64,000 nt of DNA, from NCBI RefSeq assembly GCF_001541095.1, contig NZ_LMXH01000001.1, positions 314,385-378,384 of the forward strand, read 5' to 3'. This document shows positions 1-9,414 of the stretch, one piece after another. The stretch is from Paenibacillus sp. FJAT-26967. Lineage in GTDB: Bacteria; Bacillota; Bacilli; Paenibacillales; NBRC-103111. The notes below the pieces were generated by a model. That model was not told the DNA's origin. It made no database searches and saw only the letters and a list, made by a program, of their open reading frames with translations. The stretch's first letter is position 1. The number at the start of each line of letters is the position of its first letter. Position numbers and translations under genes: made by a program.

Positions 1-118
1 ACACCAACATCAAAAGTCAGACTAGCTAAGGCGGGGAGCAGACCCTGTCTTTTTATTTTGCACGGAGCGCTTTATAAATTAGGATACGTATGAAGGGCAA
101 CTCGACAATCCGCTGAGC

Positions 119-826
119 TTGAATTTGTATACGTATGTTAAAAATAATCCTCTGAAGTTTGTTGATCCTAGTGGGCATGTGGAGGTAATGTTACGCTATA
201 TTGTTGAAAAAAATGGGGGAAGTGTTAAATATTCTGAGAAAAGTTTCCTGGGTTTTGGAAGCTGGGAACAAAAGATTTCAGCAACAATCAACGGGGCTAC
301 TAAAGAATATTCTATCGGTAAAAATGATTTTGCCTTATATATTACTAATGGTGTAAGTGTTATTGACAGTGATGTGTTAGAAGATGATTTCGGTTTAAGT
401 CAAACGCAAGCAACGCATCAAGTTGGAGATTCATTTAAAAGTGTGGATCACGCCGCAATGGCATGGGGGTTTAAATATAATTCATTATCTATAAATGATA
501 ATTTAGAGTATGCCTCGGCAGTATATGCAGACGGTGGTAATTTTAAGTTTACAAATCCACTGATAGGAGATAATGATTCTGTTTCTGTTCCTACACCTCC
601 TAATGGTAAAAATTTAGCAGCAATTATACATTCGCATGGAGCCTATGATGCTAGATATAATAATGAGAATTTTTCTGGGAAAACTGGAGATAAAGGAATA
701 GCGGATACATTAAAATCACTTTTATATCTTACAACACCAGGAGGGTACCTGAAATTATATAATTCATTAAATTCTAAGACCTCTACTATTTCTAAAAAAA
801 TGCCAAGCGACCCCAATTATCCGTGA
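119..826 (+). CDS. Orphan RHS C-terminal toxin tip 1, DUF4329-like (JAB/JAMM-like)
   Basis: This is the tip of a polymorphic RHS/YD-repeat toxin without its large core. The first residues carry the conserved end of an RHS core (NLYTYVKNNPLKFVDPSGH). The frame is open back to a TAG at 80-82; read through it, the upstream codons give RFIN-stop-DTYEGQLDNPLS, so a core GAG (Glu) has become TAG. TTG 119 is only a nominal start with no ribosome binding site. The toxin part (about residues 95-235) resembles DUF4329: a VDHAAMAWG helix, a strand ending IIHSHG and a later GDKGIAD, which suggests the HxH...SxxD metal pattern of JAB peptidases, and it ends with SDPNYP as complete domains do. The following gene is the likely immunity partner. 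It is AT-rich. It could be expressed only after recombination into an intact rhs gene. Confidence 0.7.
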   Translation: MNLYTYVKNNPLKFVDPSGHVEVMLRYIVEKNGGSVKYSEKSFLGFGSWEQKISATINGATKEYSIGKNDFALYITNGVSVIDSDVLEDDFGLSQTQATHQVGDSFKSVDHAAMAWGFKYNSLSINDNLEYASAVYADGGNFKFTNPLIGDNDSVSVPTPPNGKNLAAIIHSHGAYDARYNNENFSGKTGDKGIADTLKSLLYLTTPGGYLKLYNSLNSKTSTISKKMPSDPNYP

Positions 827-873
827 TTTTAAATTGAATCTAGTTGAGATATTTTTAAAGAAAGAGGTAGTTT

Positions 874-1338
874 ATGTTACATTCTAGATACCAACAAGTA
901 AAAATTATTATGTTAGTATGTTCAATTTTGTTAGTGATCCTTCTCGTGTATATGATGGATCAAGAAAAGGAAGAGATAGTAGTGGGCCAAAGTTTTGAAG
1001 AAGTTAATCAAAATATTACTGAAGTTTCAATAATAAATTTAATTTCTAATCCCGAGAAATATGATGGTGAATTAATCAGAGTAGTTGGTGTTGCCAATAT
1101 AGCATTTGAGAGTAATGCACTGTATTTATCAAAGGAGGATTATAAAAATAGTATTACTAAGAATGCTGTTTGGTTGAAATTGAATTACGATCAACTAAAT
1201 GTTACACAAAAAGTATTAGATAAATTAAATGGGAAGTACGTGTTGATTGAGGGTATCCTTAATATGAACAATAAGGGTCACTTCGATAAATACTCGGGAT
1301 CAATTGAAAAGATAGCAAGACTCGAGAGATGGAATTGA
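874..1338 (+). CDS. Membrane-anchored OB-fold-like protein, candidate immunity protein
   Basis: Encodes 154 residues with one hydrophobic segment (about 12-27, IIMLVCSILLVILLVYMM) after a short basic N-terminus, followed by a soluble beta-rich domain (about 50-154). The stretch ISNPEKYDGELIRVVGVA with later GKYVLIEGIL resembles bacterial OB-fold (tRNA_anti-like) domains. The start has a good site (AAAGAGG) 47 bases after the stop of the DUF4329 toxin tip. The position right behind a toxin tip is the main reason to call it immunity; the membrane anchor would place it where an incoming effector is met. No catalytic motif is visible. It could instead be an unrelated small membrane protein. Confidence 0.55.
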   Translation: MLHSRYQQVKIIMLVCSILLVILLVYMMDQEKEEIVVGQSFEEVNQNITEVSIINLISNPEKYDGELIRVVGVANIAFESNALYLSKEDYKNSITKNAVWLKLNYDQLNVTQKVLDKLNGKYVLIEGILNMNNKGHFDKYSGSIEKIARLERWN

Positions 1339-1379
1339 TTTACTTGTAACATAAAAATAAATAATGTTTAGTAAAATTT

Positions 1380-1427
1380 CGAAAGCTTATTTCAACGTCA
1401 ACCCTGAGTAGGAATAGGCTTTTTTTC
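1380..1427 (+). terminator. Rho-independent terminator after immunity gene 1
   Basis: An imperfect stem pairs AAAGC-TTATTTC with GAATA-GGCTTT around a loop, followed by TTTTTTTC. It closes the first toxin/immunity module. Confidence 0.6.
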
Positions 1428-1568
1428 TGTGCAATTACTTAACGATATCTAGGAAGCTAGGACAGTTAAGAAATACAAGGCATAATGACTTCAAAACAAA
1501 ACTTGCTCAGGGCAGGAAAGTTGAAACGGGTTGTACTGGGTTCTTGGAAGGAATGTTTTATAATTTAG

Positions 1569-2323
1569 GATACGTATGAAGGGCAGTTGGATAATCCGCT
1601 GAGTTTGAACTTGTATACGTATGTGAGTAATAATCCTATGAAGTATGTTGATCCGAGTGGTCATGCTGAAATGTCTACAGGTAGTGGGGGTTTTGATATA
1701 AACTCATTACGATGGGACACTAGCATTACAGCTAATTGGACTATTAACGAGATGAAACAACAGTGGCATGCTAACCCTAAGAAAAGAGATTATTGGCTGC
1801 AGAAGCTGAAAAATTGAGAAATCAAATGAGAAGATCGGGAATAGCTAATGATAATATTATGCAAAGCTCAGATGACATGCTCTCAAAAGAATTGGTTCTT
1901 TTAATCTCGAGACAAAACTCTCCCATACTACATGGTATGAAAGAAATTGTTGATGCTTCCTGGGATTATGTTGGTCATGGTGCTCCTGGTATCAAGTATT
2001 ATGTTGCAGGTATTGCGAAAACGGGTGAAACTATTGGTAAATTTGGGACTCTAGTGAAAAATCCGAATCTAAAGGTCGATTGGGCAAAGTCAATGGGACA
2101 CGCTGGGGAAAGAATGGCTGAAAGAGGTGCAACCCAATCGATGGTTAATTCTTATGTAGCTAATGGAAGAGTATTTTCACAAAATAATGGTAGCAAATAT
2201 CTTTTCTTTTCTAGAGAGGGAGCCGCCGTCGTAGCAAAGGATGGTAAATTAATCACCGTTATACCTAAAACTAACTATGATGCTGGATATAGAGAACTTA
2301 CAAAGATTTTATTTGGTAAATGA
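1569..2323 (+). pseudogene. Orphan RHS toxin tip 2, frameshifted (DUF4258-like toxin end)
   Basis: A second RHS tip. After the same in-frame TAG (1566-1568) as tip 1, the core end reads DTYEGQLDNPLSLNLYTYVS, then VDPSGH. The frame runs through a WHANPKKRDYW segment and stops at 1815-1817. Translation continues in the next frame from about 1793 (LAAEAEKLRNQM...) to 2323, so a single-base indel near 1793 splits the gene. The last 80 residues (GHAGERMAERGATQSMVNSYVANG..., then AVVAKDGKLITVIP) resemble DUF4258/BECR-type RNase toxin domains: a His, a helix, a strand with G-K-LITV. The stop overlaps the next reading frame, the presumed immunity gene. No start codon with a ribosome binding site is seen. 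Confidence 0.7.
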
Positions 2324-2334
2324 GGAGGATAAAA

Positions 2335-2586
2335 GTGGACAAAAATTTAAATGAAATTAAAGAAATAATTAATGAATGGAATCCAATCAAAATTGAGCCA
2401 TTACTTGATGATGAATATACAGTAGAAGTTCAGTTGATTAATGACTACCTTCAGAAACATGAAGACATTACATTCAGTGATCTTGGTGAAAAAATAAACG
2501 ATATCTTCGATACTAAGTTTAAAGGCTATTTTATTAAAACAGAAGATTCATTTTATATTGCCAAAAAGATTTTAAAAACGAAGTAA
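2335..2586 (+). CDS. Small acidic protein, candidate immunity protein (DUF1871-like)
   Basis: About 83 residues starting MDKNLNEIKEIINEWNPIKI. GTG 2335 is preferred because AGGAGG at 2323-2328 sits 6 bases ahead; an ATG at 2320 would have that sequence inside its coding region. The INEWNPI...DDEY pattern resembles DUF1871 immunity-type proteins, which begin with a helix, a W-[DN]-P motif and a conserved D-E-Y. It starts immediately after the stop of the second toxin tip, the usual toxin-immunity arrangement. It has no signal peptide or membrane segment, fitting a cytoplasmic antidote to a nuclease. Confidence 0.6.
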   Translation: MDKNLNEIKEIINEWNPIKIEPLLDDEYTVEVQLINDYLQKHEDITFSDLGEKINDIFDTKFKGYFIKTEDSFYIAKKILKTK

Positions 2587-2693
2587 ACATACCTAGACCG
2601 GATTGTTTTAGAAAAAATTCATCTAGATGTGATGAGAATCTTTTTCCAAGACTTTGAGAAATATGTTTCTCTCAAAAAGTTTAGTTTTCATTT

Positions 2694-2730
2694 AAAAACC
2701 CACATTGTGATTTATACAATGTGGGTTTTT
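2694..2730 (+). terminator. Strong terminator
   Basis: A 15-bp stem (AAAAACCCACATTGT with its exact complement) closes a short loop and ends in a T run. It separates module 2 from the XRE gene. Confidence 0.85.
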
Positions 2731-2733
2731 ATC

Positions 2734-2779
2734 TTGACTTAACAATGTTAAACGATTATAGTAGATTTAACAAAGTTAA
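2734..2779 (+). promoter_or_regulatory. Promoter with paired operators for the XRE gene
   Basis: TTGACT (2734-2739), 17 bases, TATAGT (2757-2762) forms a sigma-A type promoter. Two palindromes lie on it: TTAACAATGTTAA (2739-2751) in the spacer and TTAACAAAGTTAA (2767-2779) at the start of the transcript, 28 bp centre to centre. This is typical of autorepression by a dimeric HTH protein. Confidence 0.75.
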
Positions 2780-2790
2780 GGAGTTGGGTT

Positions 2791-3405
2791 ATGTTTGGTC
2801 TTAAATACATTCTGGAAACCTATCATATGTCGAATGCGGATTTAGCAAATAAGCTTCAAATTAATCGAGCGAACATTTCTATGTGGCTTAAAAACAAGGA
2901 GATCCCTGCTGTTCGTATCCAGGACTTGAAAAAAATCTTTCCTCAAATACCTGAGCCATTATTCAATAAAGAACTAAAGAAATCAGAACAATTATCTATC
3001 CAACAAATCTATTTTACGGTAACGGATCAATTTGAAAGCGTTCAATCCCTCCATATTGATTCAGAAACAGGAGAAGAAATTTGGTTCACCGAAACCGTAA
3101 GCGAAAATGAGGGATTTATCAGGTTTCTTGAACATGAACATGAAAAAGTGAGTTTACTTGAGAAATATGAAACGTTGATTGAGGAAAATAACATGGGGAA
3201 CAGTAGAATAAACTTGTTAGAAGAATTCGCTGCTATTGTCCAACAAAATGAATCGAGGTCACTTGAACTGCTGGACATGGTTTTTTACTATCTCAATGAT
3301 AAGCACAAATCGGATTTTGACTCTGTCTTCTGGAATGTTGGGGAAGAAAGTGAAACCTACAAAGAATTTTATGCCTTTCTGGAAAAGCACAAATTCAGGG
3401 GCTAA
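2791..3405 (+). CDS. XRE-family HTH transcriptional regulator
   Basis: 204 residues. The N-terminus (residues 3-58) is a Cro/CI-type helix-turn-helix: YILETYHMSNADLANKLQ, then NRANISMWLKNKEIP. The rest is acidic and helical with no recognised domain; it may serve for dimerisation or for binding an inducing partner. The start follows AAGGAG by 7 bases. The two palindromes over its promoter suggest that it represses itself. It lies directly upstream of a replication-protein remnant, so it probably was the control gene of a small phage-like or rolling-circle element. Its composition is as AT-rich as the surrounding toxin tips and unlike the GC-rich backbone. Confidence 0.75.
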   Translation: MFGLKYILETYHMSNADLANKLQINRANISMWLKNKEIPAVRIQDLKKIFPQIPEPLFNKELKKSEQLSIQQIYFTVTDQFESVQSLHIDSETGEEIWFTETVSENEGFIRFLEHEHEKVSLLEKYETLIEENNMGNSRINLLEEFAAIVQQNESRSLELLDMVFYYLNDKHKSDFDSVFWNVGEESETYKEFYAFLEKHKFRG

Positions 3406-3499
3406 TGTCCGTAAATGAGGTGGATGTTAGCAAACATTCTTATAACATGTCTAATCTCATCTAAAATTTTAGAATCTATTTAACTCAAGGGGGAATTGA

Positions 3500-3820
3500 A
3501 TGTTCGATACGATAGTCATGAAAGCCAGTTACGTTTCTATTGCTTTTGAAAATTGGAATAGCTTAAAGCCCATTATTAAAACTTATTTGGATGAAGAAAT
3601 GGGGTTACGCAGACGTTCGTTTGTTCTGCATGATGAGAAGATTCCATATATCACCTACCAGGAATGGAGTCAAAGTTTAATTGTTCAAGTCTCTATTCCT
3701 AAATTTCTTTACGGTAATAACGTCAAGCTTCTACAGGATAAGGACATCATTGTGTTTTTCCACAGGATGCGGCTGGGAATCCGCCTATATGTAGATCCGG
3801 CAACGAGCTGGCTTAATTAA
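3500..3820 (+). pseudogene. Truncated phage/plasmid replication protein (gene II/X, Phage_CRI-like)
   Basis: 106 residues beginning MFDTIVMKASYVSIAFENW after AAGGGGG. The segment LIVQVSIPKFLYGNNV matches what I know of the II/X replication proteins of filamentous phages and small rolling-circle plasmids, which share 'E.SLPK.L.GNN'. Those proteins are normally 300-400 residues, so only the N-terminal quarter is left; homology fades after about residue 95 and the frame stops at 3818-3820, where RHS core sequence soon begins. With the XRE gene upstream it marks a decayed inovirus-like or plasmid element. The identification rests on one motif. Confidence 0.5.
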
Positions 3821-3854
3821 AGTCACCTACCTGAATGAACTCACCTTGAATTAA

Positions 3855-4084
3855 GTGTATGACCCGCAGGGCAGACGAACCCAAATGACAGATCTTTTCG
3901 GTGTGGTCACGAACTACCAGTTCGATGGGCAAAGCAGACTCAACGCAGTCGATACGCAGAGCGGACACTGGGAGGAGAGAGCAAACCTAATCTCGTTAAC
4001 CCAAATAATAGAGGGGTATGGTCACAAGAAATATCAATATCTCAATTTATACCACAAGGAGCTATAACAGGATATGTTAAATAA
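3855..4084 (+). pseudogene. Orphan RHS remnant 3: YD-repeat fragment joined out of frame to a toxin end
   Basis: The first part reads VYDPQGRRTQMTDLFGVVTN, then YQFDGQSRLNAVDTQSG, which is YD-repeat core. It directly follows an in-frame TAA (3852-3854). From about 3983 the sensible frame shifts by one base: KPNLVNPNNRGVWSQEIS, then QFIPQGAITGYVK and TAA at 4082-4084, which looks like the extreme C-terminus of a toxin domain. Most of the core and most of the toxin are therefore missing. Continued in the first frame, the protein would stop earlier (near 4067). The end overlaps the start of the next gene, the presumed immunity gene of the lost toxin. Confidence 0.65.
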
Positions 4085-4394
4085 CAAGCAAGAAGAACCT
4101 TATAATGAAATAATGGTAAGGCTAGAAGAGATAATTTTTGAAGTAAGTATAATCTTGTTAACTAAGAAAGATTTAACAGAAGAAGCAATGCAAAGAGTGT
4201 ACTCCATTTTGGAAGAAATGCAGTCCATACTGAAGGATGAAAATAGAATACCTAAGAGTCTTACAAGTATGCTATTTGCATTTTATAAAAGAGCAGAAGC
4301 TGAGATGTCGTATCGAAAACCAATAAACTCATCTCAAAGTAATTTTATAGGACATTTACAAACCTACATCGGTCGGATTTTCGGTGAAAATTAA
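4074..4394 (+). CDS. Helical small protein, candidate immunity protein of the lost toxin
   Basis: 106 residues, mostly charged alpha-helix (EEIIFEVSIILL, then EEAMQRVYSILEEMQSILKD), with no signal peptide or known motif. Its ATG (4074) lies within the last codons of the toxin remnant, overlapping it by 11 bases, an arrangement typical of toxin-immunity pairs that are translationally coupled. The toxin is now broken but the frame of this gene is intact, which would make it an orphan antidote. I cannot name a family. Confidence 0.5.
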   Translation: MLNNKQEEPYNEIMVRLEEIIFEVSIILLTKKDLTEEAMQRVYSILEEMQSILKDENRIPKSLTSMLFAFYKRAEAEMSYRKPINSSQSNFIGHLQTYIGRIFGEN

Positions 4395-4492
4395 TTAAAG
4401 TTCTAATAATATGAAGAGCTGACCCCGTTCGTAATTATGAACAATGAGATTAATAAACATTAAAATTTTCTTCAAGGTCAATTAGTAAAGGG

Positions 4493-4591
4493 ATGATGCA
4501 AGGAAGAAACGAAACGCGCTATCAGATGGAACTTGTCCGCAAAATCCAACATAAAATTCTTCTTCTGTCCACCGCGATGCCCACAAAGTGA
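4493..4591 (+). pseudogene. Possible transposase N-terminal scrap (IS1182-like)
   Basis: A 32-codon frame starting MMQGRNETRYQMELVRKI. The pattern QG.NE.RYQMELV recalls the first residues of IS1182-type transposases, in which it is followed by a DLVP..H..RKI segment; here that segment seems deleted between ELV and RKI. No inverted repeats or remaining transposase are visible nearby. Weak evidence, from memory of the family only. Confidence 0.3.
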
Positions 4592-4608
4592 ATAGGAGGG
4601 AAATATGC

Positions 4609-5040
4609 GTGAATAAAAAACAAACCGGGATTGAATGGATCAATATTGACTCTGAGCTCAACGAAGGTTCTGGAAAATTATCTATGTCAACCTATGATAA
4701 CATCGTTCTTTTAAGTTTATTACAAACACATGAGTATGGAATGGAGGCAGAAATAGAATTAAATACTTTGGAATTTGCTAAGTTAATTGATATTTTAAAA
4801 AGGGCTCATAGGATGATTTGCAATGAGGAAATGCCTCAAGAGAGATATTGTGTGGATATAATTCGTTTGAATAATTCATCACCAACAAAACAAGGAATAA
4901 TTATAATAAACTTATTCAAAAGTTATATTATTTTCGGGGTCTCATTAACGACTGGTGGAGACCCGGAAATTAAAATGAACAAAGATCAAGCGCTTGCTCT
5001 ATTAGAGTTGTTTATTAAAATAAGTAAGGGCAGTAGTTAG
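4609..5040 (+). CDS. Hypothetical protein of the toxin/immunity island
   Basis: About 143 residues. GTG 4609 is chosen because AGGAGG (4594-4599) precedes it by 9 bases. The protein is a mix of amphipathic strands and helices (MEAEIELNTLEFAKLIDILK; later TTGGDPEIKMNKDQALALLE), soluble and acidic; I recognise no family. The location among orphan tips suggests immunity. Its last codons (GGGCAGTAGTTAG) are identical to the last bases of the M4 protease gene at 8432-8450, and the sequence beyond is a decayed copy of what follows the protease, so the 3' end of this gene lies exactly on a recombination joint and its native C-terminus may be lost. Confidence 0.55.
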   Translation: MNKKQTGIEWINIDSELNEGSGKLSMSTYDNIVLLSLLQTHEYGMEAEIELNTLEFAKLIDILKRAHRMICNEEMPQERYCVDIIRLNNSSPTKQGIIIINLFKSYIIFGVSLTTGGDPEIKMNKDQALALLELFIKISKGSS

Positions 5041-5077
5041 TTAGCGAATTTCTCATATATTCATTGAATTAAAAAGG

Positions 5078-5118
5078 CGGCCTCTTCTCAGAAATTCAAT
5101 CGGGGAGAGGCCGTTTTT
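5078..5118 (+). terminator. Terminator, copy of the one after the M4 protease
   Basis: CGGCCTCTTCTC pairs with GGGAGAGGCCG and is followed by TTTTTT. Almost the same sequence lies at 8503-8543. Confidence 0.8.
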
Positions 5119-5129
5119 TGCGGGCTTCT

Positions 5130-5325
5130 CTTCTTGCTTACCTCTGATTCTGAGATACAATAAATATGGCGAGAGAAAGTCATTTTATACCTGGATTTAA
5201 TTTATATTTAAAGGAAAAGATATATCTGTAAGTGTAGTGCATTCAAATGATTCAATCCGTGAGTTACTATTTTAGTAACCTTGCCATTTAAAAAACCGCT
5301 TGTGAACGCCTGGGTTAAAAAAAAA
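5130..5325 (+). pseudogene. Decayed partial copy of the 166-residue gene at 8609-9150
   Basis: From the terminator onwards the sequence follows 8,540-8,607 closely (both contain GATTCTGAGATACAATAAAT), then skips about 260 bases and continues matching about 8,868-9,000: ATATATCTGTAAGTGT, TGATTCAATC and CCTTGCCATT occur in both. Substitutions and a premature TAG leave no open frame. It is a deletion-bearing duplicate. Confidence 0.75.
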
Positions 5326-5342
5326 ATCAATAGGAGGTTAAG

Positions 5343-5570
5343 ATGGGTGACAAACTATTATTTGCACTATTCGTTCTTCCAGTAATAAGTTGGGGTATTG
5401 TCAGTATTATTAATCCTGACTTTTCTTTTATATACACAAAAGGTAGTTCGAAAAGGGAAGAAAGACCTCTAAAATTATACCTGATTAATATTAGAATATC
5501 CGGTGTTATATCCATAATATTTTGTGCTTGTCTACTGTATATGTTTTTTTCGGGTCAATTCGGATTTTGA
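5343..5570 (+). CDS. Small two-helix membrane protein (DUF6199-like)
   Basis: 75 residues with an N-terminal membrane segment (LLFALFVLPVISWGIVSII), a short polar middle (FSFIYTKGSSKREERPLKLY) and a second membrane segment (ISGVISIIFCACLLYMFF). ATAGGAGGT precedes the ATG by 4-5 bases, so translation is likely. The layout, with an aromatic residue after the first helix and an RISG motif leading into the second, resembles small DUF6199-type proteins often found near polymorphic toxins in Bacillota. Function unknown; a membrane immunity role is possible but not shown. Confidence 0.6.
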   Translation: MGDKLLFALFVLPVISWGIVSIINPDFSFIYTKGSSKREERPLKLYLINIRISGVISIIFCACLLYMFFSGQFGF

Positions 5571-5647
5571 CGCTTGGATTTGTTGAAAGTTCCGATGCTA
5601 AAAGTGATAACTAAATACGAAATAGCGTAAAATTTAGATTTGTTAAA

Positions 5648-5833
5648 GTGCCCCCCTTCATGGAAGTTGGGAAAACATTTCAGGTAAATACCAATGAAAT
5701 TATTGGGGAAGTTTACTGGAAAAATATGAAACGCCTGATCAAAGAAAGAATAGGGGTAACAGCAAATAAATTTTTTAGAAGATTTTACTGTCATTGTCTA
5801 TCTTTGCGGTTTATGACAACACTCCCTTTATAG
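5648..5833 (+). pseudogene. Possible coding remnant
   Basis: An open frame of 61 codons (containing VGKTFQVNTNEIIGEVYWKN) without a ribosome binding site. It looks protein-like in composition but matches nothing I know and ends in an AT-rich region. It may be a fragment of a lost island gene. Confidence 0.2.
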
Positions 5834-5886
5834 ATTAATCCCCCTTTAGTATATAATTTTCTCCCTTTAATTTAACCGCTGGTCAA

Positions 5887-5916
5887 TTGACAAACGCAGA
5901 TAACCGATAGTATGAT
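5887..5916 (+). promoter_or_regulatory. Likely sigma-A promoter of the M4 protease
   Basis: TTGACA (5887-5892), 18 bases, TATGAT (5911-5916). It leaves a leader of about 215 bases before the protease start. The stretch 5,834-6,137 contains only this promoter and the cre-like site. Confidence 0.55.
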
Positions 5917-6073
5917 CGAATTGTAAATAATAACAATTTAATTACAAATTTACCACTACGTTACATTCGTTGTGATTAGAGATTTAAAGGTTGTTATGTA
6001 CCATTCGATGCGTGCATCCGGCTCAACTATCATAGAGATTTAATATAAAGGGATTTTTGAAAGGGGAGATTTT

Positions 6074-6087
6074 TGAAAGCGTTATCA
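6074..6087 (+). promoter_or_regulatory. cre-like site upstream of the protease
   Basis: TGAAAGCGTTATCA fits the CcpA operator consensus TGWAARCGYTWNCW well. It lies 50 bases ahead of the start codon and downstream of the promoter, a position that suggests roadblock repression when preferred sugars are present. Confidence 0.55.
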
Positions 6088-6134
6088 TTTAGTGGTATAA
6101 AGCCTGTAAACAAAAAATGACGGGAGATGAATGA

Positions 6135-8450
<2,316 letters not shown>

Positions 8451-8502
8451 TAAGTCTTCATATAAGGTGGGCCTCAGGGAAACTGATTTATGAATGAACA
8501 GG

Positions 8503-8543
8503 CGGCCTCTTCTCGGAAATTCAACCGGGGAGAGGCTTTTTTT
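8503..8543 (+). terminator. Terminator of the M4 protease gene
   Basis: GCCTCTTCTC and GGGGAGAGGC pair around an 11-base loop, ending in TTTTTTT. A near-identical copy lies at 5078-5118. Confidence 0.8.
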
Positions 8544-8608
8544 GTGGGCTATTCGTCTTGTTTACCTCGGATTCTGAGATACAATAAATATGGCAGGTGA
8601 GAGAAAAT

Positions 8609-9150
8609 ATGTTTGAAATTAAATATAGAATTATTTTAGATGAGAAAGTATGGAAAGAATGAATTTAGAACAAATTGAAAAAGAGGGTACTATTGAAGGT
8701 TTTTTTCTAATGAAGTTTCAAGAAGAAGAGTATGGACTTTATCACAATGAGGAACTGGGGGAAGTAGAGGAAGGTTTTGATATTATCTCCACTTGGTTTG
8801 ATAACCTGCTAGAAGTTGTTATAAAATCTGAATTTGAAAATTATATAGCTTTAAAGGATATCGAGTCGTTTAATACTTGGATTGAATTCATATTTAAAGG
8901 GAGAAATATATCTGTAAGTGTCGTGCAGTCTAATGATTCAATCAGCGATTATTTAGTGACCTTGCCATTGAAAAACCGCCTGTATCCGGAGTGGAAAGGT
9001 ATTGTAATCAAACAGGATGATTTTAAAAAAGAAGTGATTCGTAAAACTAAAAATTATATTGCAGATGTATCATCACTTAATACGTATATGATGCAAAGTC
9101 AAAGAATAAATAAATTGTTAAAGTTACTGGATAAATTAAAAAACAATTAA
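8609..9150 (+). CDS. Hypothetical acidic protein, probably with a 5' frameshift
   Basis: The main frame (ATG 8650, 166 residues, MERMNLEQIEKEGTIEGFFL...) has no good ribosome binding site. An ATG at 8609 with GGTGAG 7 bases ahead opens MFEIKYRIILDEKVWKE and stops at 8660-8662, overlapping the main frame. Joining the two by a one-base shift near 8655 would give a smooth protein of about 180 residues beginning with a beta strand, so either the gene is frameshifted or it starts weakly at 8650. It is soluble, acidic and without a known domain. A decayed partial copy lies at 5130-5325. Such single-domain proteins in islands of this kind are often immunity proteins, but I see no partner toxin. Confidence 0.5.
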
Positions 9151-9151
9151 A

Positions 9152-9268
9152 GGTATTGCCGGTAACCTTGTTACTAGATATGGCTATAAGAAAGATAGAT
9201 TACTAAAATTGAACTTAGAAAATAATATTGGTGCAAATTTTCATATTAAAGTTAAGTTAAATGATTGA
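9152..9268 (+). pseudogene. Coding remnant, possibly a toxin C-terminus
   Basis: An open stretch without a start codon reads GIAGNLVTRYGYKKDRLL, then LENNIGANFHIKVKLND and TGA. The YGYKK...DIKV-like pattern is like the end of secreted toxin tips, but I cannot assign it. Confidence 0.25.
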
Positions 9269-9285
9269 GAAGGTGGCATTCGCGT

Positions 9286-9414
9286 GTGATAATACCTGTG
9301 CTTAAAGGTATTGATTTTGTTGGAAACCCAGAAGAGCATATGATATGGGAATACGATGACATTCAGTACTTGTCGAGCGAGGAGATACAAACAAGGGGAG
9401 ACCTAGATTCATGA
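9286..9414 (+). CDS. Possible small protein, overlapping the next gene
   Basis: 42 residues starting VIIPVLKGIDFVGNP at GTG 9286, with AAGGTGG about 10 bases ahead. Its TGA overlaps the ATG of the next gene (ATGA), suggesting translational coupling. No family recognised; it may be the remnant of a longer gene. Confidence 0.3.
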   Translation: MIIPVLKGIDFVGNPEEHMIWEYDDIQYLSSEEIQTRGDLDS

